From NCBI GenBank assembly GCA_023548195.1, contig JAJHZJ010000008.1, positions 6,100,215 through 6,164,214 on the forward strand: a stretch of DNA of 64,000 bases, written 5' to 3'. The stretch is from Bettongia penicillata ogilbyi (Eukaryota > Chordata > Mammalia > Diprotodontia > Potoroidae). A program made the translations under genes and the position numbers. Positions 23,790 to 34,835 of this stretch are shown here, in pieces (positions within the stretch are counted from its first letter, which is position 1; every line of letters begins with the position of its first letter). The notes beneath the pieces are model-generated. The model saw only the letters and a program-made list of their open reading frames with translations. It did not search any database and was not told the origin of the DNA.

Positions 23790-23960
23790 TCTTAACTTGG
23801 GATCCATGGACTTTACAAAAATTTAAATCATATTTGGATATAATTAGTTTCTTTTGTAATCCTATGTATTTTATTTTATGCATTTGAAAACATTCTTTTA
23901 AGAAGGGGTCCATGTTATTCCAAAGGGCCCAGGACAAAGAAAAGGTGAAGAGCCCCTGAC
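23790..23960. mobile_element. hAT-like DNA transposon relic
   Basis: 'cttaacttgggatccatgga', 'cttttgtaatcctatgtatt', 'taagaaggggtccatg'. Opposite orientation to the copy at 30445. Confidence 0.6.
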
Positions 23961-24059
23961 CTTACTGACCCCTAAGACTCCTAGTACCTCTAAGTTTAGG
24001 GTTAAAGTCCCAAGTCCCAGCTATTTAGTCCATAAAGATGGCAATAGAATTGTACTGTA

Positions 24060-24790
24060 GAAGACAGGGTATAAAGTCAAAAGGAGGAGAGGGAGGAGGG
24101 AGGACACTCAAGCCATAGGGAACAATGTAGGCAAAGATATTGAGAGATTGGGACAGTGGGAGATTTTGGGACTTGTTTGGGGAGAGAGTTCTGTAGTTTG
24201 ATAGGAATAATATGAGATAAGGTTATCAAGGCAGAGTTCTGTAGAGATTATTGTAGAGGCCCTTCTAAGAAAGAAATTTATTCTTTTTTAAAAACTTTTT
24301 AAAATTAATATATATTTTTCTAACATTCACTTTTATAATATTTTCAGTTCCAAATTTTTTTCTCCTTCCCTCCTTTCTCCTCTCCCCAAGACAACAAGCA
24401 GTCTGATATAACCTATACATGTACAATCATATTAAACACTTTCCCACATTAGTCATGTTGTAAAAGAGGAATCAGAACAAAAGGGAAAGAGCCAGACAAA
24501 AGAAAAAAACCAAAAAACAAAAGAGAAAATAGCATGCTTTGATCTGCATTCAGAACTCCATGCTTCTTTCTGTTGCTGTGGATAGCATTTAGTTAAAAAT
24601 TTATTCTAGGGGCACTAGTGAGCCATAGATAACTTTTGAACAGAGGCAAGATATAACTAGATGTTTGTATGTGATAGATTATTCTGGCAATGGTGTGAAA
24701 GAAAGAATGAAGAAAGGAGAGAGAAAAGGAAAGAACACCCATTAGGAAGCTATTTTGGTTGTCATTGTTTTACATATGAGACCTTAAGTT
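24060..24790 (+). repeat. Ancient interspersed repeat, family not named, split by L1
   Basis: 'agccatagggaacaatgtag...' on the left and 'gagccatagataacttttga', 'attattctggcaatgg' on the right are fragments of the family seen at 6640 and 20720. The L1 end at 24285-24596 lies between them. Confidence 0.5.
24285..24596 (-). mobile_element. L1 3' end, antisense, with target-site duplication
   Basis: 'ctaacattcacttttataat', 'ataacctatacatgtacaat', 'cacattagtcatgttgtaaa', 'tttgatctgcattcagaact'. It is flanked by a perfect aaatttattct at 24274-24284 and 24597-24607. Confidence 0.85.
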
Positions 24791-24984
24791 AATGGAACGA
24801 TAGGATATACTTTTTATAACCACTGCTTCTTAAATCCAATAGTTACTTAGAAATAATGGGTACACATTAGATCATCCACCTAATATTGGTATGGAGTTTA
24901 GGAGTGGGTGTTGATAGATGGATGACCCAAATGCCAGCTTTAATACTTAATTAGCTGTGTGATCCTAGTGTGATGGGTTTTTAA

Positions 24985-25505
24985 GACCTTGTCCTGCTGC
25001 ATTTTGCCTTGATTAGACTGTATTTGGAGAACCATGTTCAGTTGTGGGTGCCACATTTTATGTATGACTGCTGAATGTCCAGAGGAGGGCTACCAGCATT
25101 GCAAATGGCTTTGAGGTCAAGTCATTGAAGACTGGTCTAGAGGAATTAGTGGCATTTAGCACAGCAAGAAGAACACTTGGGGTAGGGAAGTGGAGATCAT
25201 AACTATCTCCAAGTATTTGAAAGTATATCCTATAGAAAAGGTATTGTCCTGCTTGATTTAACAGAAGAAAACTAAAAACAATTGGTGGTAGTTACAAAGA
25301 GGCAAGTTTAGGTTAGATTTAAGGAAAAACTTCCTTATAACTAGAGCTATCTAAAAGGCAATGGATTGCCCCATTACTGGAGGATTCCGGTGAAAGATCA
25401 GATGACCACCCGTCGATTCTGTTGTAGAGTCTTTTTCTGAAATAAACTAGACTGAAAATGACCTCTGAGGTTCAGTTCTGAAATTGAATGATACTCTTAG
25501 ACTCT
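24985..25505 (+). mobile_element. L3/CR1 LINE 3' end
   Basis: Matches the CR1 C-terminal and 3' pattern: 'tccagaggagggctaccagc', 'gttagatttaaggaaaaact', 'ctggaggattccggtgaaag', ending 'tgacctctgaggttcagttc'. Confidence 0.75.
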
Positions 25506-25827
25506 CACCATGACACAGAAGTGCTTTAGTGCTTTCTAAAGCAATGCCAATGCAGTGCCAGCTCTGAGAGATCCTATAAAACTGGAAAGGCTTGAAAGTT
25601 GGTGCCCATAAATAGACTATGTGTCTGTTGATTGAAGCTCAGCCTAGCTAAATTTGGAGATGCCTGTTGCTAGAGAACTGGTCACTGCCTCATGAATTTT
25701 TTCAGCTGTAATAATTCATTTTACTGCAGACTGAGGTGTGATAAGGTTGGGGACTACATTCAGAATATTGAATCCTTAGAGAAAATATCAATAAGTATTG
25801 CTTGTAACATGCTGTAAAGCTTGTTCA

Positions 25828-26045
25828 GTTGTTTTGGTTGTGTCTCACTCTTGATAATCTCATTTAGGGTTTTCTTGGCAAAGGTATTGGAATGGCATGC
25901 CATTTCCTTCTCCAGCTCATTTTACAGATGAGAAAACTGAGGCAAACAGTGCCCAAGGTCACTAGTGTTTGAGGCTGGATTTGAACTCATGAAGATGAAT
26001 CTTTCTGATGCCAAGCTTACTCCTCTCTCCATTGCACTAGCTCCC
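25828..26045 (-). mobile_element. Marsupial tRNA/RTE SINE, antisense
   Basis: 'ttggttgtgtctcactcttg', 'gggttttcttggcaaaggta', 'tccttctccagctcatttta', 'tccattgcactagctccctg'. Confidence 0.8.
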
Positions 26046-26054
26046 TGCTCCATT

Positions 26055-26190
26055 TAAAGTTTACCAAGCATGTTTCTATATGTTCTTTGATCCTTACAAT
26101 GTCCCACTAGAGTAGGGCTTTCTCTATTTATAGAGAAGGAAACTGAGGCTGAGAGGTTAAGTAGCCTCCTTAGAGTCATACAACTACAGT
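26055..26190 (-). repeat. MIR, antisense
   Basis: 'gatccttacaatgtcccact', 'gaaggaaactgaggctgaga', 'ggttaagtagcctcctta'. Confidence 0.65.
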
Positions 26191-26354
26191 TATCCCTTTA
26201 CCTCCTGGCTTTTCCCATCATGGTTTTGATATATCATGTGTTGGCTTAAGAAATTAAATGGGAATTTTGGGGGAGTTTCGCAGAAACCACAGACAACACA
26301 CAAAGGCCAGCAGAAAACAGAGAAGAAGTTTAGAAACTCAGAAATTTGTATGCA

Positions 26355-26425
26355 CATAAATATATATATATATTTCATATATATCACATATGTATATATA
26401 GTATTATATAATATCAACATATTTG
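26355..26425. repeat. TA-rich simple repeat
   Basis: Run of (TA)n and ATATAT variants. No coding meaning. Confidence 0.7.
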
Positions 26426-26654
26426 ATCTTTTAATACCATAATAATTCAGACCTTTTTTCTGGCATGAAGGGAGGGTCAAAAATTGTATGCAGATTTTCC
26501 AGATAAGCAGGGGTCCTGCAATATGGAAGGGATAACTGTAGTAACTGTGTAGAACTTGAACTTAGGTATTCCATTTCTGTGCTGTTAGGCCATATAGTTG
26601 CCATTTAAGTAAGAATTAATTTTAAAATGTCAATGTTATTACAGAGACATTATG

Positions 26655-27000
26655 ACATTACAGACAGAGTTCTCACCTTAAAGTTCAGATTCAAAATCAG
26701 CCTTTAACATTTAGCAGCTCTGTGACCCTAGGTGAGTGACTTAACTTGGTTATTAAGACTAAATAGAGAATGGAGTGCAGCCTTTGGAGTCATGAAGACT
26801 TGAGTTCAAATCCTGATGAATGACCCAGAGCAAATCACCTTACTTCTCTCAGGTTCAGTCCCCTCATCTGAAGAATAGGGATAATAACAGCTCCTACCTC
26901 CCAGGCTTTTTGTGAGGATGAAAAGAGATGATATAAACATTTTACAAATATTAAAAAACAAAACATCTTGCAAACCTTAAAGTGCTGCAAAAAATGTCAG
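26655..27000 (+). repeat. SINE fragment followed by MIR
   Basis: 26655-26755 has 'cagctctgtgaccctaggtg'. 26770-27000 has 'gagttcaaatcctgatgaat', 'atagggataataacagctcc' and 'aagtgctgcaaaa', a near-complete MIR. Confidence 0.65.
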
Positions 27001-27243
27001 AAATAATATTTATTAAGTTCCTGCTTTGCATCAGGCATTGTGCTAAGTGCTGGAATGTAGTAGTTGTTAACATTATTATTAACCTTTAAGTTTATCTTTC
27101 AAGTAATTCCCTAATATGATAAATTTCAAGCTAGATAGAACCATATGGGTCATCTGGTCTAACGCCATTACTCTACAGATGAAGAAACTGAAACCCTGAA
27201 AGTGAGTAGATTAGTAACTTTCCATTGTGAATGGGTTCAGATC

Positions 27244-27522
27244 CTTTTTTTCTTTAAATTTTCTTCTTAAATTGCTACATCTTTATTTTTTAAATTTAAT
27301 TAATTTATTTGTTTTCAGTTTTCAGCAATCACTTCCATAAGTTTTAAATTTTCTCCCCCTCTCTCTTCCCTCTCTCCCAGAGACAGCTTGCAGTCTTATA
27401 TGGGTTCTACACATACATTCTTATTAAACACATTTTCACATTAGTCATATTGCATAGAAGAATTAAAACAAGCAGAAGAAAGCATGAGAAAAACCAAACC
27501 AAAACGAAACATAACACAAGAG
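27244..27522 (-). mobile_element. L1 3' end, antisense, inserted in a MIR
   Basis: 'cagttttcagcaatcacttc', 'agacagcttgcagtcttata', 'cacattagtcatattgcata'. It is flanked by gggttcagatc (27233-27243) and gggttcaaatc (27523-27533), one mismatch. A MIR antisense copy continues on both sides (27130-27243 and from 27523). Confidence 0.8.
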
Positions 27523-27569
27523 GGGTTCAAATCTTCTTGATCTCAAGCTGATTTTCTGCTTAATAAGTG

Positions 27570-28080
27570 GTGACTTCCCCATGGCCCTGGGAGTTCCCAA
27601 GGTCTGTCTTGGAACTTAGTACTCAGAATTTTGACTCCAGCTATAAAGAGGGTGTTGAAAAACAGGCTAGAGAGATTCTGGAAAGAAAGGAAAGCAGTGA
27701 CCCAGGATCTGAGCAGGCTTCCCTGCAGATCCTTGCTCTCTCTCTCTGGCAGGTGGAGTAGAAGCTGGTTGCTCTGATCTTCTGGGGTTCCCTTTACCTC
27801 TTCTCTCTTCTTTCTCTGCTGCTACCATCATAACCCAGCTGGCCCAGTGATAGGTATCTCTTGCCAATCTAATTTCATTCTGTCTTCAGGGATGCTTATG
27901 TGCTCGTGTCTTTAGAATTACTGTCAAAAATGTTACCCTCAATTTATAGAAGATAACTAGGTTTATTTATGGTCTGATGGGTTTTTATACGTTTCTACTG
28001 AGCTGTCTGTGCATTTCCCCAGATTCCACATTGTTTGCAAATCTCCATTGCATCTCTCTCCATGTATATATTAAAAAAAG
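27570..28080. other. No recognised feature
   Basis: Intergenic DNA with short frames only. Confidence 0.45.
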
Positions 28081-28695
28081 TTAGCTTTAGCTAAGCTAAG
28101 CTAATACATTCCTAAAGTGGGTGATATTGCCCACTGGGAGGCACTGGAATGATCAAGGGGGTGATAGTAGCCTTGGGTGCAATTGGGGGGCATTGAATAA
28201 AAAGTAAGGGGGAGGCAGAAGCATAAGGAAGGAAAAAATAAGAAAATTTTGAAAAACCATTCATACATGTCATTTGTTGTGTAACAGAGTTAAAGTCATA
28301 GTGATTACGTTATTTTCCAAATGAACACACAAAATGCAAGTTATAACCAATTAGTGGTCAAGTCTGCCAACACATCTTATGAAACAAATGTTGGTAGGCT
28401 GGTGTGTTGCGCATTGTTGGGAATTCCAGCATGCATCAGCAGGAATATGTGTGCGGAATGACTTGTTTATAATGTGATACTATATACCATTACATGATAC
28501 AATATTGCACCATCAAAATTTCAATGCAGGAAAATCCCCATCAATTTACAATAAATTATTACATTTAAAATGTGTCATTTAAAAATATATTTTATATTTT
28601 TTTTGAAATGATGCAAATTAAAAAAAGTTAAAGAAAGCAGATTTCCAGGGAGGTGCTGAGTAATTTTTTTTTTGAAAAGCAGTGGTAGACCAAAT
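28081..28695. mobile_element. Possible hAT-like relic
   Basis: 'gtgggtgatattgcccactg' and 'tttgaaaagcagtggtagac' at the ends resemble Charlie-type termini. The interior is degraded, so this is tentative. Confidence 0.4.
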
Positions 28696-28834
28696 AAGTA
28701 TGGGAACTTCGGAGCTAGCAGGATTAGAATTCTAATTTCCTAAAATCTTGCAATTCCATGCTAACTCCTCATTAGGAGCAGTGTGGATGAATCAGTTTCC
28801 CTTTCTGTAAATGAGGAATTTGAGTTACAGCCTA

Positions 28835-28985
28835 TATTTGAATCCAGTGTTTGGCATTGCCTACTTGCGTAACCATAAGCAAGTCATTTTATCTTCCTGG
28901 GCCTCAGTGTCCTCAATTGTAATATGAGAGGATGGAACTAGATGATCTCTGAGGTCTCTTGTAGCTCTATATTGATGATACTGTC
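28835..28985 (+). repeat. MIR
   Basis: 'cataagcaagtcattttatc', 'ctgggcctcagtgtcctcaa', 'gatgatctctgaggtctctt'. Confidence 0.75.
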
Positions 28986-29139
28986 ATAATCTTATGACTT
29001 AAAGCCACTGGGGCTTTTAAATAGGAATTGTTTTATAGACAGCCTTCTTCCAGATAAATGGAAATAAAAAAAATAAATAAATGACAAATAAAATAAAGAC
29101 AAATACATTTTTAAAAAAATGCCAATGTACAATTCTATT

Positions 29140-29880
29140 TTTTAAGTTATATATCTTCTCATTAACTTCAGCCCATCCTTTCCATCCACTGAACTATTTT
29201 GAGATATTCATTAAGGCCTCAAATTATTGCTTATTTTTCCTAGATTTGTATTGGCATCAAGTTTGATAAGCATTCAGTCTAAGCCTTCAGTCAAATCACT
29301 GACAAAAGTATCCAATAGTATGTGACTAAGAACAGTGACTCATATTCTCTACTAGAGAGCCCATTCCCAGGTTATCCTGTACCTTAGTGCTGACTGAAGA
29401 GCTGTGGTCCATTCCATCCATCATCTTTCAATCTTACCCACAGGAGTATTGGGAGAGTGTTTGTCAAATGTTTAATGAAATTTAGTTATACTGTATTCAA
29501 GACAGTCTCTTAATCTTCTAGCCTGGGAATTCTTTCATAAACAGAAGTGATAGAATATCTGGCTTGGATTGGATTTTTTTCTTTGCTTTCTCCTTCTTCC
29601 TTCCTCTCTCCTTTCCTGTCCTAATGATTGATAGAATTCAACAATTAGTTTTCACTGCCCCAGTTACAGCATCTCTTCTTCCCTCTCTATTGGAGAGAGT
29701 GTCCCTCCCTATATCCCCTATAATCTCAGCCATCCAGACTCTCCCTTGCCTGACTGCCAGTCCAGCTGCCTTAGGATGTCAGAAGGGTGACATTTTGGTT
29801 TTTTTCTTTCCAGTAACAAAGTACAGTACACACATCCCTAAGTGTTATACTGAAAGTTTTTTTAATTATTATTACAAAAC
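29140..29880. other. Degenerate repeat-like DNA, not classified
   Basis: 29140-29560 contains phrases such as 'gcatcaagtttgataagcat' and 'tgtcaaatgtttaatgaaat' that resemble an ancient antisense amniote repeat. 29560-29880 is pyrimidine-rich and unassigned. Confidence 0.35.
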
Positions 29881-29881
29881 G

Positions 29882-30083
29882 CAGGTAGAGATCCTGCAGC
29901 CTTAAGGCCACATGTGGCCTTCTAGGTCCTTTGGTGCAGCCTTTTGACTGAGTCCAATTTTTACAGAATAAATCCTTTTATTAAGGGGATTTGTTCTGTG
30001 AAAGTCTGGATTCAGTCAAAGGGCTGCACTTGAGGACCTAGAGGGCTGCATGTGGTCCCAATGCTGCAGGTTCCACACCCCTG
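29882..30083. mobile_element. Palindromic hAT-like element
   Basis: Left arm 'aaggccacatgtggccttct', centre 'ccttttattaaggggatttg', right end 'caggttccacacccctg'. It carries one copy of the block that is duplicated at 19271. Confidence 0.8.
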
Positions 30084-30091
30084 AAACTTAT

Positions 30092-30346
30092 AGCTAGGTT
30101 GCACAGTGGATAGAGAGCACTGGACTTGGAAGCAGGAAGATTCATCTCCACCAATTCAAATCTGGCCTCAGACACTTCCTAGCTGTGTGTTCAACTCTTC
30201 ATGACCCCATTTTGGGTTTTTTTCCCACAAAGATGCTAAAGAGGTTTTCCATTTCCTTCTCCAGCTCATTTTACAGATGAGAAAACTGAGGCAAACAGGC
30301 TTAAGTGACTTGCCCAGGTCATGAAGAGTTGGACATAACTAAAACA
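30092..30346 (+). mobile_element. Marsupial SINE with inverted internal segment
   Basis: The head is sense (tagctaggttgcacagtgga to ctagctgtgtg, 30092-30189). The middle (about 30190-30319) is the reverse complement of the remaining SINE body (tcatgaccccattttggg ... cttgcccagg). The last part (30320-30346, tcatgaagagttggacataa) is sense again. About 14 bases (tcatgaagagttg) appear both in the inverted part and in the sense tail. Confidence 0.85.
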
Positions 30347-30444
30347 ACAGAATGACAAACACAAAATAAGACAATGTTATTTTCAGCAGTCTTCCTTTCC
30401 AGGCTTATACATTGTCATACTTTCCTTTTACTATAAAGTATAAA

Positions 30445-30630
30445 TTGAGGATTCTTAAAGCTTTTTTATGCCAAAGACCGTTTTGGCAGTCTGGTGAAGC
30501 CTTTGGACCCCTTCTAAGAATAAAGTTTTAAAGTGCATAAAATAAAATACATATTACAAAGCAAAACCATTATATTGAAATGCATTTACAAAAATATTTT
30601 AAGAAAGAAATTAACAAATTCCAGGTCAAG
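30445..30630. mobile_element. hAT-like DNA transposon relic
   Basis: 'ttcttaaagcttttttatgc', 'ggcagtctggtgaagccttt', 'ggaccccttctaagaataaa', 'aaaatacatattacaaagca'. Best preserved copy of this family in the window. Confidence 0.65.
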
Positions 30631-30679
30631 ACTGGAGCAGACAAACTGGTCATTTTGCTTTTTTCACCCTTAACATTCT

Positions 30680-30895
30680 ATGTCTTTTGAGTTTTCCTTA
30701 AAGCTTAGCTACATGAAGCTTTTCCTGATCCCCTAGCCATTAGCGTTCTCCTAAAAGACTATCTTGTATATTTCATCTTTACACATAGAATGTAAGTTCC
30801 ATTAGGGCAGGGACTGATTGACTTTTTCTCCTCTTATCTCAACCTCCTAGCACAGTGCCTCACATACAGGCACTTAGTAAAGGCTTATTGATTGA
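30680..30895 (+). mobile_element. LINE L2 3' tail
   Basis: 'gcttttcctgatcccctagc', 'aatgtaagttccattagggc', 'agcacagtgcctcacataca', 'ggcttattgattgat'. A short CR1-like end (ggatgaccatttgtcatt) follows near 30905-30990. Confidence 0.75.
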
Positions 30896-31544
30896 TCTGG
30901 TATTAAGTTCCTTTTTATTAGGGTCATTTGAGCAAAAACTGGATGACCATTTGTCATTCATGTTGTAGAGGGGCTTCTTGCTCTATTAATTTACCTTTCT
31001 ACCTCTGAAAGTCTAACCTTTTTGATAGAAAAGCAGAATAGGACAATATGGGACAAAACAAGATAGCTCCACAACAATAGGAGTTGAGTTATTCTGCCTT
31101 CTTTCTGTTGCTCTTTATCACTTTTCCATTTGGGACGAGCAGGGGTCCTTCTCCTTCATTGATCTGCCTCTTGGCCCCAACCCAAATACAGCTTTAACAA
31201 AACTCCCTTTGGGTATTTAGAATGTATTATAAGCTTCTCTTCACACTGTCCTCTTTCTAGATGCTGTTCATACAGGACCTCTCCATTACTTTGTATTCAT
31301 CATCAGGGACCTGCTCTTATTTCATTTCTTGATGAAATATGTCCTTCTAAAACTTGAGTTTGTGGATCTCCTGATTCAGGCGCACCAGTTTCATTAGACA
31401 CCACCCTCTTTACTTTGTCATCAAACACCATCATCAGAATTTCATCCTTCATAATCCCCTCATTGTTTCTGGAATTGACTTTCCTTTTATGGTCTCAGAC
31501 CATGGGATTTTTGAACATTGTGACATATATTCTCCTAAACTCTA

Positions 31545-31546
<2 letters not shown>

Positions 31547-31588
<42 letters not shown>
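31547..31588 (+). repeat. (GT)21 microsatellite
   Basis: 42 bases of uninterrupted GT. It creates a meaningless Cys-Val frame on the plus strand. Confidence 0.95.
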
Positions 31589-31590
<2 letters not shown>

Positions 31591-32239
31591 TCAGGATCCT
31601 TCCTTCCTCCCATCTGTCTTCCTAATTTCTCATAAACTCCCAAGATTCCCATCACTTTTGCCACATCAAGCAAATCTTTCTTTATCAAATGTTAGTATAT
31701 ATAGCAGGATAGGCAGAGTAGCTGGACTGAGGAGGGCAGAAAGAGAATACCTTTGTCAATGGAACTGAGGAATTCACCAACCTCTCTTCCATGCTGAAAT
31801 AGTCTGTTATTATGACATAAAAACTAGGTTAATAGCTCTTGAACTCAAATGGATCCTGATGTTGCTTTTATAGAGACATTTTCAGGGAAAGGGCATAAGG
31901 AAAAGAAGACAGGTAAGACTCATGGAAATGGCATAGTGTGCTTGTGGTGTTCTGGTATTCATCATTATTTTTCTTCATTATATCTATATTTTTTATGAAA
32001 ATCTCTGGAAAGAACCACCAGGAGCACAACTGAAGCCGATATTCCTTTGATTGTCTGTGACTTGATTTGTTGCACCAGAGTGTGGATGTAGGTCTCAACA
32101 CTGGGGAGCATGAGTGCTACTGACCTAGATCTCACTTTCAACTAAGAGCTGCATATCTGACTATGATGAATGAGCCTATTTCCTTCTCTCTTAGATATAT
32201 ACCTTCTGGGGAACCAGGATATAAGAATTCTACTGACAC

Positions 32240-32575
32240 TATCTCACAGAACTAAAGAATTATAGAATCATAGCATATCAGAGTGAGAAGAAACCTCAGC
32301 AACCTTCCTATACCAAGAACATGGTCAACAAGTGATCATTCATCCTCTAATGAGTGACCTCCAGTAAGTGGAGACCTTCTACTTTGGGACAGCATTAGTT
32401 ATTCAGAAATTTTTCCTTATATCCACATCTAATATCTAGAATTTTTTTCCCATCTAAATCTGCCTTACTCCATTATTTCTACTCCTAAACTTTCTAGGGA
32501 CAAAGAAAACAAACCTAATCCTTCCTCTTGTGGTAATTTAAGAGAGTCTAGGTGCTTTCTTGCTACTCATCTTAT
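32240..32575 (-). mobile_element. L3/CR1 LINE 3' end, antisense
   Basis: 'aattatagaatcatagcata' is the inverted CR1 terminus. It is followed by 'gacctccagtaagtggagac' and 'aatttttccttatatccaca', as in antisense CR1 ends. 32.6-33.45 kb may be further degenerate repeat that I could not name. Confidence 0.65.
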
Positions 32576-33564
32576 TTTGTGTATCAATAATCAATTACAA
32601 ATTGTCACCATTTTGGTTCTCACCCTTCCAGTACAAGGAATATATTATCCTTGGCATTGAAAAGAGAACAAAATAAAAGCCAAGTATTGTCGCTGGTTCT
32701 CCCATAGTTATCAGTTTTCATGGTCCCATCCACCACAAGCTGCTGTCCTATCCCTTTTCTGATCCTTCCTCTCCCACCCCAAATAACCAATAAACTTTTT
32801 GTTATCCTTAGCTATCCTTGTCTTTCTTAGCTCATTCTAAGCTTTAACTCTCCTGACATTATTCCTAAGTGAATGTTTTATATTTGTCATCGCTTAATTA
32901 CCTTTGCTTCCATCTTCTGCAAATCTCTTTAAAAAATTCAAATTATTAGATGAATTCCCTAGGTGTCTACATCTTTGTTCCTTTGTTCCTTATAGGAACC
33001 TTTTCTCTGGGAGTCTTTAGAATTTTACTCCTTATTTCTCATCTTTTCTGATCTGACTTCCCCAATGGGATTTTAGTTCGTAGAATCCTATCTGTTTTCT
33101 CTGAACATTTTGAAAAGTTCTCCCCTTGCCCCCACCCATGCCAACATGTATTCCAGCAGTCTCTTCCCAGCTTTCCTTTTCTTTTCCTTCACAAATTTTG
33201 ACAACTTTCCATCATTTTAACTCCAGCAATTGGTTCTTCCTTTTCGGTGAGAGTCAGGTCCAGGAAAAGACTTTGCTCTGTTGGTTGTTCCACCATTTGA
33301 GAGATGAAATTATAATTAAAGTGAGTCAAGAAATGAGTAGTTTCTCTCCTTTGGGCAGAGAAAGCTCTACAGCAGATGTCTAGATAATTGAAGTCTTCTA
33401 TCATGCCTCTGTGCCAATTTAGTGAGCAGCTTCTCAATTTGTTGTTTCCTTTGTAATATACTCCTGTGACAACATTGGTTTTCTTTCTGCCTCTGTTCTC
33501 ACATACCCTGTATCACACATCTCCTCTGTTTCTTTGATGTCCTCACAAAAAGCTTACTTTTAAA

Positions 33565-33638
33565 TATATTATTGGTTCTAAGGCTTTTTGGACTCAGGAC
33601 ACCTTTACATACTTAAGATTGGTGAGGAATCCAAGCAC

Positions 33639-33680
<42 letters not shown>

Positions 33681-33805
33681 TCCATTGATACTTAACATGA
33701 TATACGAACATCTTAACATTTTCATTAAAATCATTGTGATCCTTGGGATCCCCTAAAAGGATATTGATGAGTGCCAGTTGTTTCTGGACCACACTGTGAG
33801 AGCAA
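33565..33805. mobile_element. hAT-like relic carrying a microsatellite
   Basis: 'ggctttttggactcaggaca' at the left, 'ttgggatcccctaaaaggat' and 'tggaccacactgtgagagca' at the right, resembling a Charlie-type element. The (GT)19 run at 33641-33678 has expanded within it. Confidence 0.55.
33641..33678 (+). repeat. (GT)19 microsatellite
   Basis: 38 bases of uninterrupted GT inside the hAT-like relic. Confidence 0.95.
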
Positions 33806-33879
33806 CTAAAATATACAGTGTTATTCATGCTGTCCATGCTATTTAAAAATATGTCTTGTTCCTTCTGAATAAGTTCTTA

Positions 33880-34115
33880 TGTCATCATAATTCCCCATCT
33901 CTAATGAGGTAATTGAACTAAATGAGCTCTGGGGCCTCTCACACCTCTTAGTTTATGATCCTACATCTCAATGATATAAGCAGTATCATTTTTCCTCTCA
34001 AAGTCTCAGTCTCCTTACATGTAAGATGGGAATGATAATAATGATATGATTTATCTTACAAGAGTATGCCGAGAAAATCACTTTGTAAGTCAAACACACT
34101 TCAGTTCATCCGTGA
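33880..34115 (+). repeat. MIR, diverged
   Basis: 'gagctctggggcctctcaca', 'gtctcagtctccttacatgt', 'aagatgggaatgataataat'. Confidence 0.5.
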
Positions 34116-34194
34116 GTATCTGCATGGATAACCTTCCCACTGGCATACATTTCAGTTCATTCAAGGAGATCATTGGGAGAATTAGGAGAGCAAG

Positions 34195-34835
34195 GGGTTA
34201 ATTGTGAGAATTGAGTGAACCACACTGACTCCATCTTGTGACTCAATTCTGGAATGAACTCAGTTACCTTTCTATTTAATTATTGGTTTAGTCCAACTTC
34301 TCTCTTGTGAGAAAAATTTATTCAGTTGTGGGAATTGAGAGAAAACCTTTGTTTTATTGTTTGAACCTATCCCTGTGTGGCTGGGAAACAAGAGCACCTC
34401 TCCTTGCTGTTTAGAGACCCTTAACTAAGGACGTTGATGATGCTGACCAGAAGTCTGATCAAAACCAAAGATGATACAAGGAGTTCTCTTGCACTTACAC
34501 GTTTCAAGCAACCCTTGTCTTATCTGAAAACTTACTCCATACTAGTCAATCAGTTATTGTTTCCTGTTCCTTTGACTGTTTGCAGATGCTTTGGGGAGTG
34601 AGATACCTCTTTTTTTGATGTTAGGGAATTGCACCTGTTTATTTTTCCCCTCCCAACTTGGAAAGTTCCTAACCTTTTCTTCAAACAGAGATCAGCTTGT
34701 TTAACACTGTATTGTTTCCTTTTAATTAATTGGCCTTTTTTGATTGTGTTTAATGTATAAAAGTTTCTCTCTCCCTGTATTTAGGGTCTAGTCCTAAGCT
34801 GAGAAAGGGCTCTCATTCCAATTTGTTGGCATACA
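34195..34835 (+). mobile_element. Possible solo LTR of an endogenous retrovirus
   Basis: 'cactgactccatcttgtgac' is a common LTR phrase. A TATA-like box (atgtataaaagtttctctct) sits near 34751, about 80 bp before the presumed right end. No gag, pol or env frames lie nearby. Exact TG...CA ends and a target duplication were not found, so the boundaries are approximate. Confidence 0.45.

Noticed and set aside
31415..31768. 117-codon plus-strand frame with a Cys-Val repeat
   Set aside because: The repeat is the translated (GT)21 microsatellite. Nothing else in the frame looks like protein.
30905..33440. Possible long antisense LINE covering the whole interval
   Set aside because: Only 32240-32575 shows a clear CR1-type terminus. 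The rest is too degraded to join into one element by eye.
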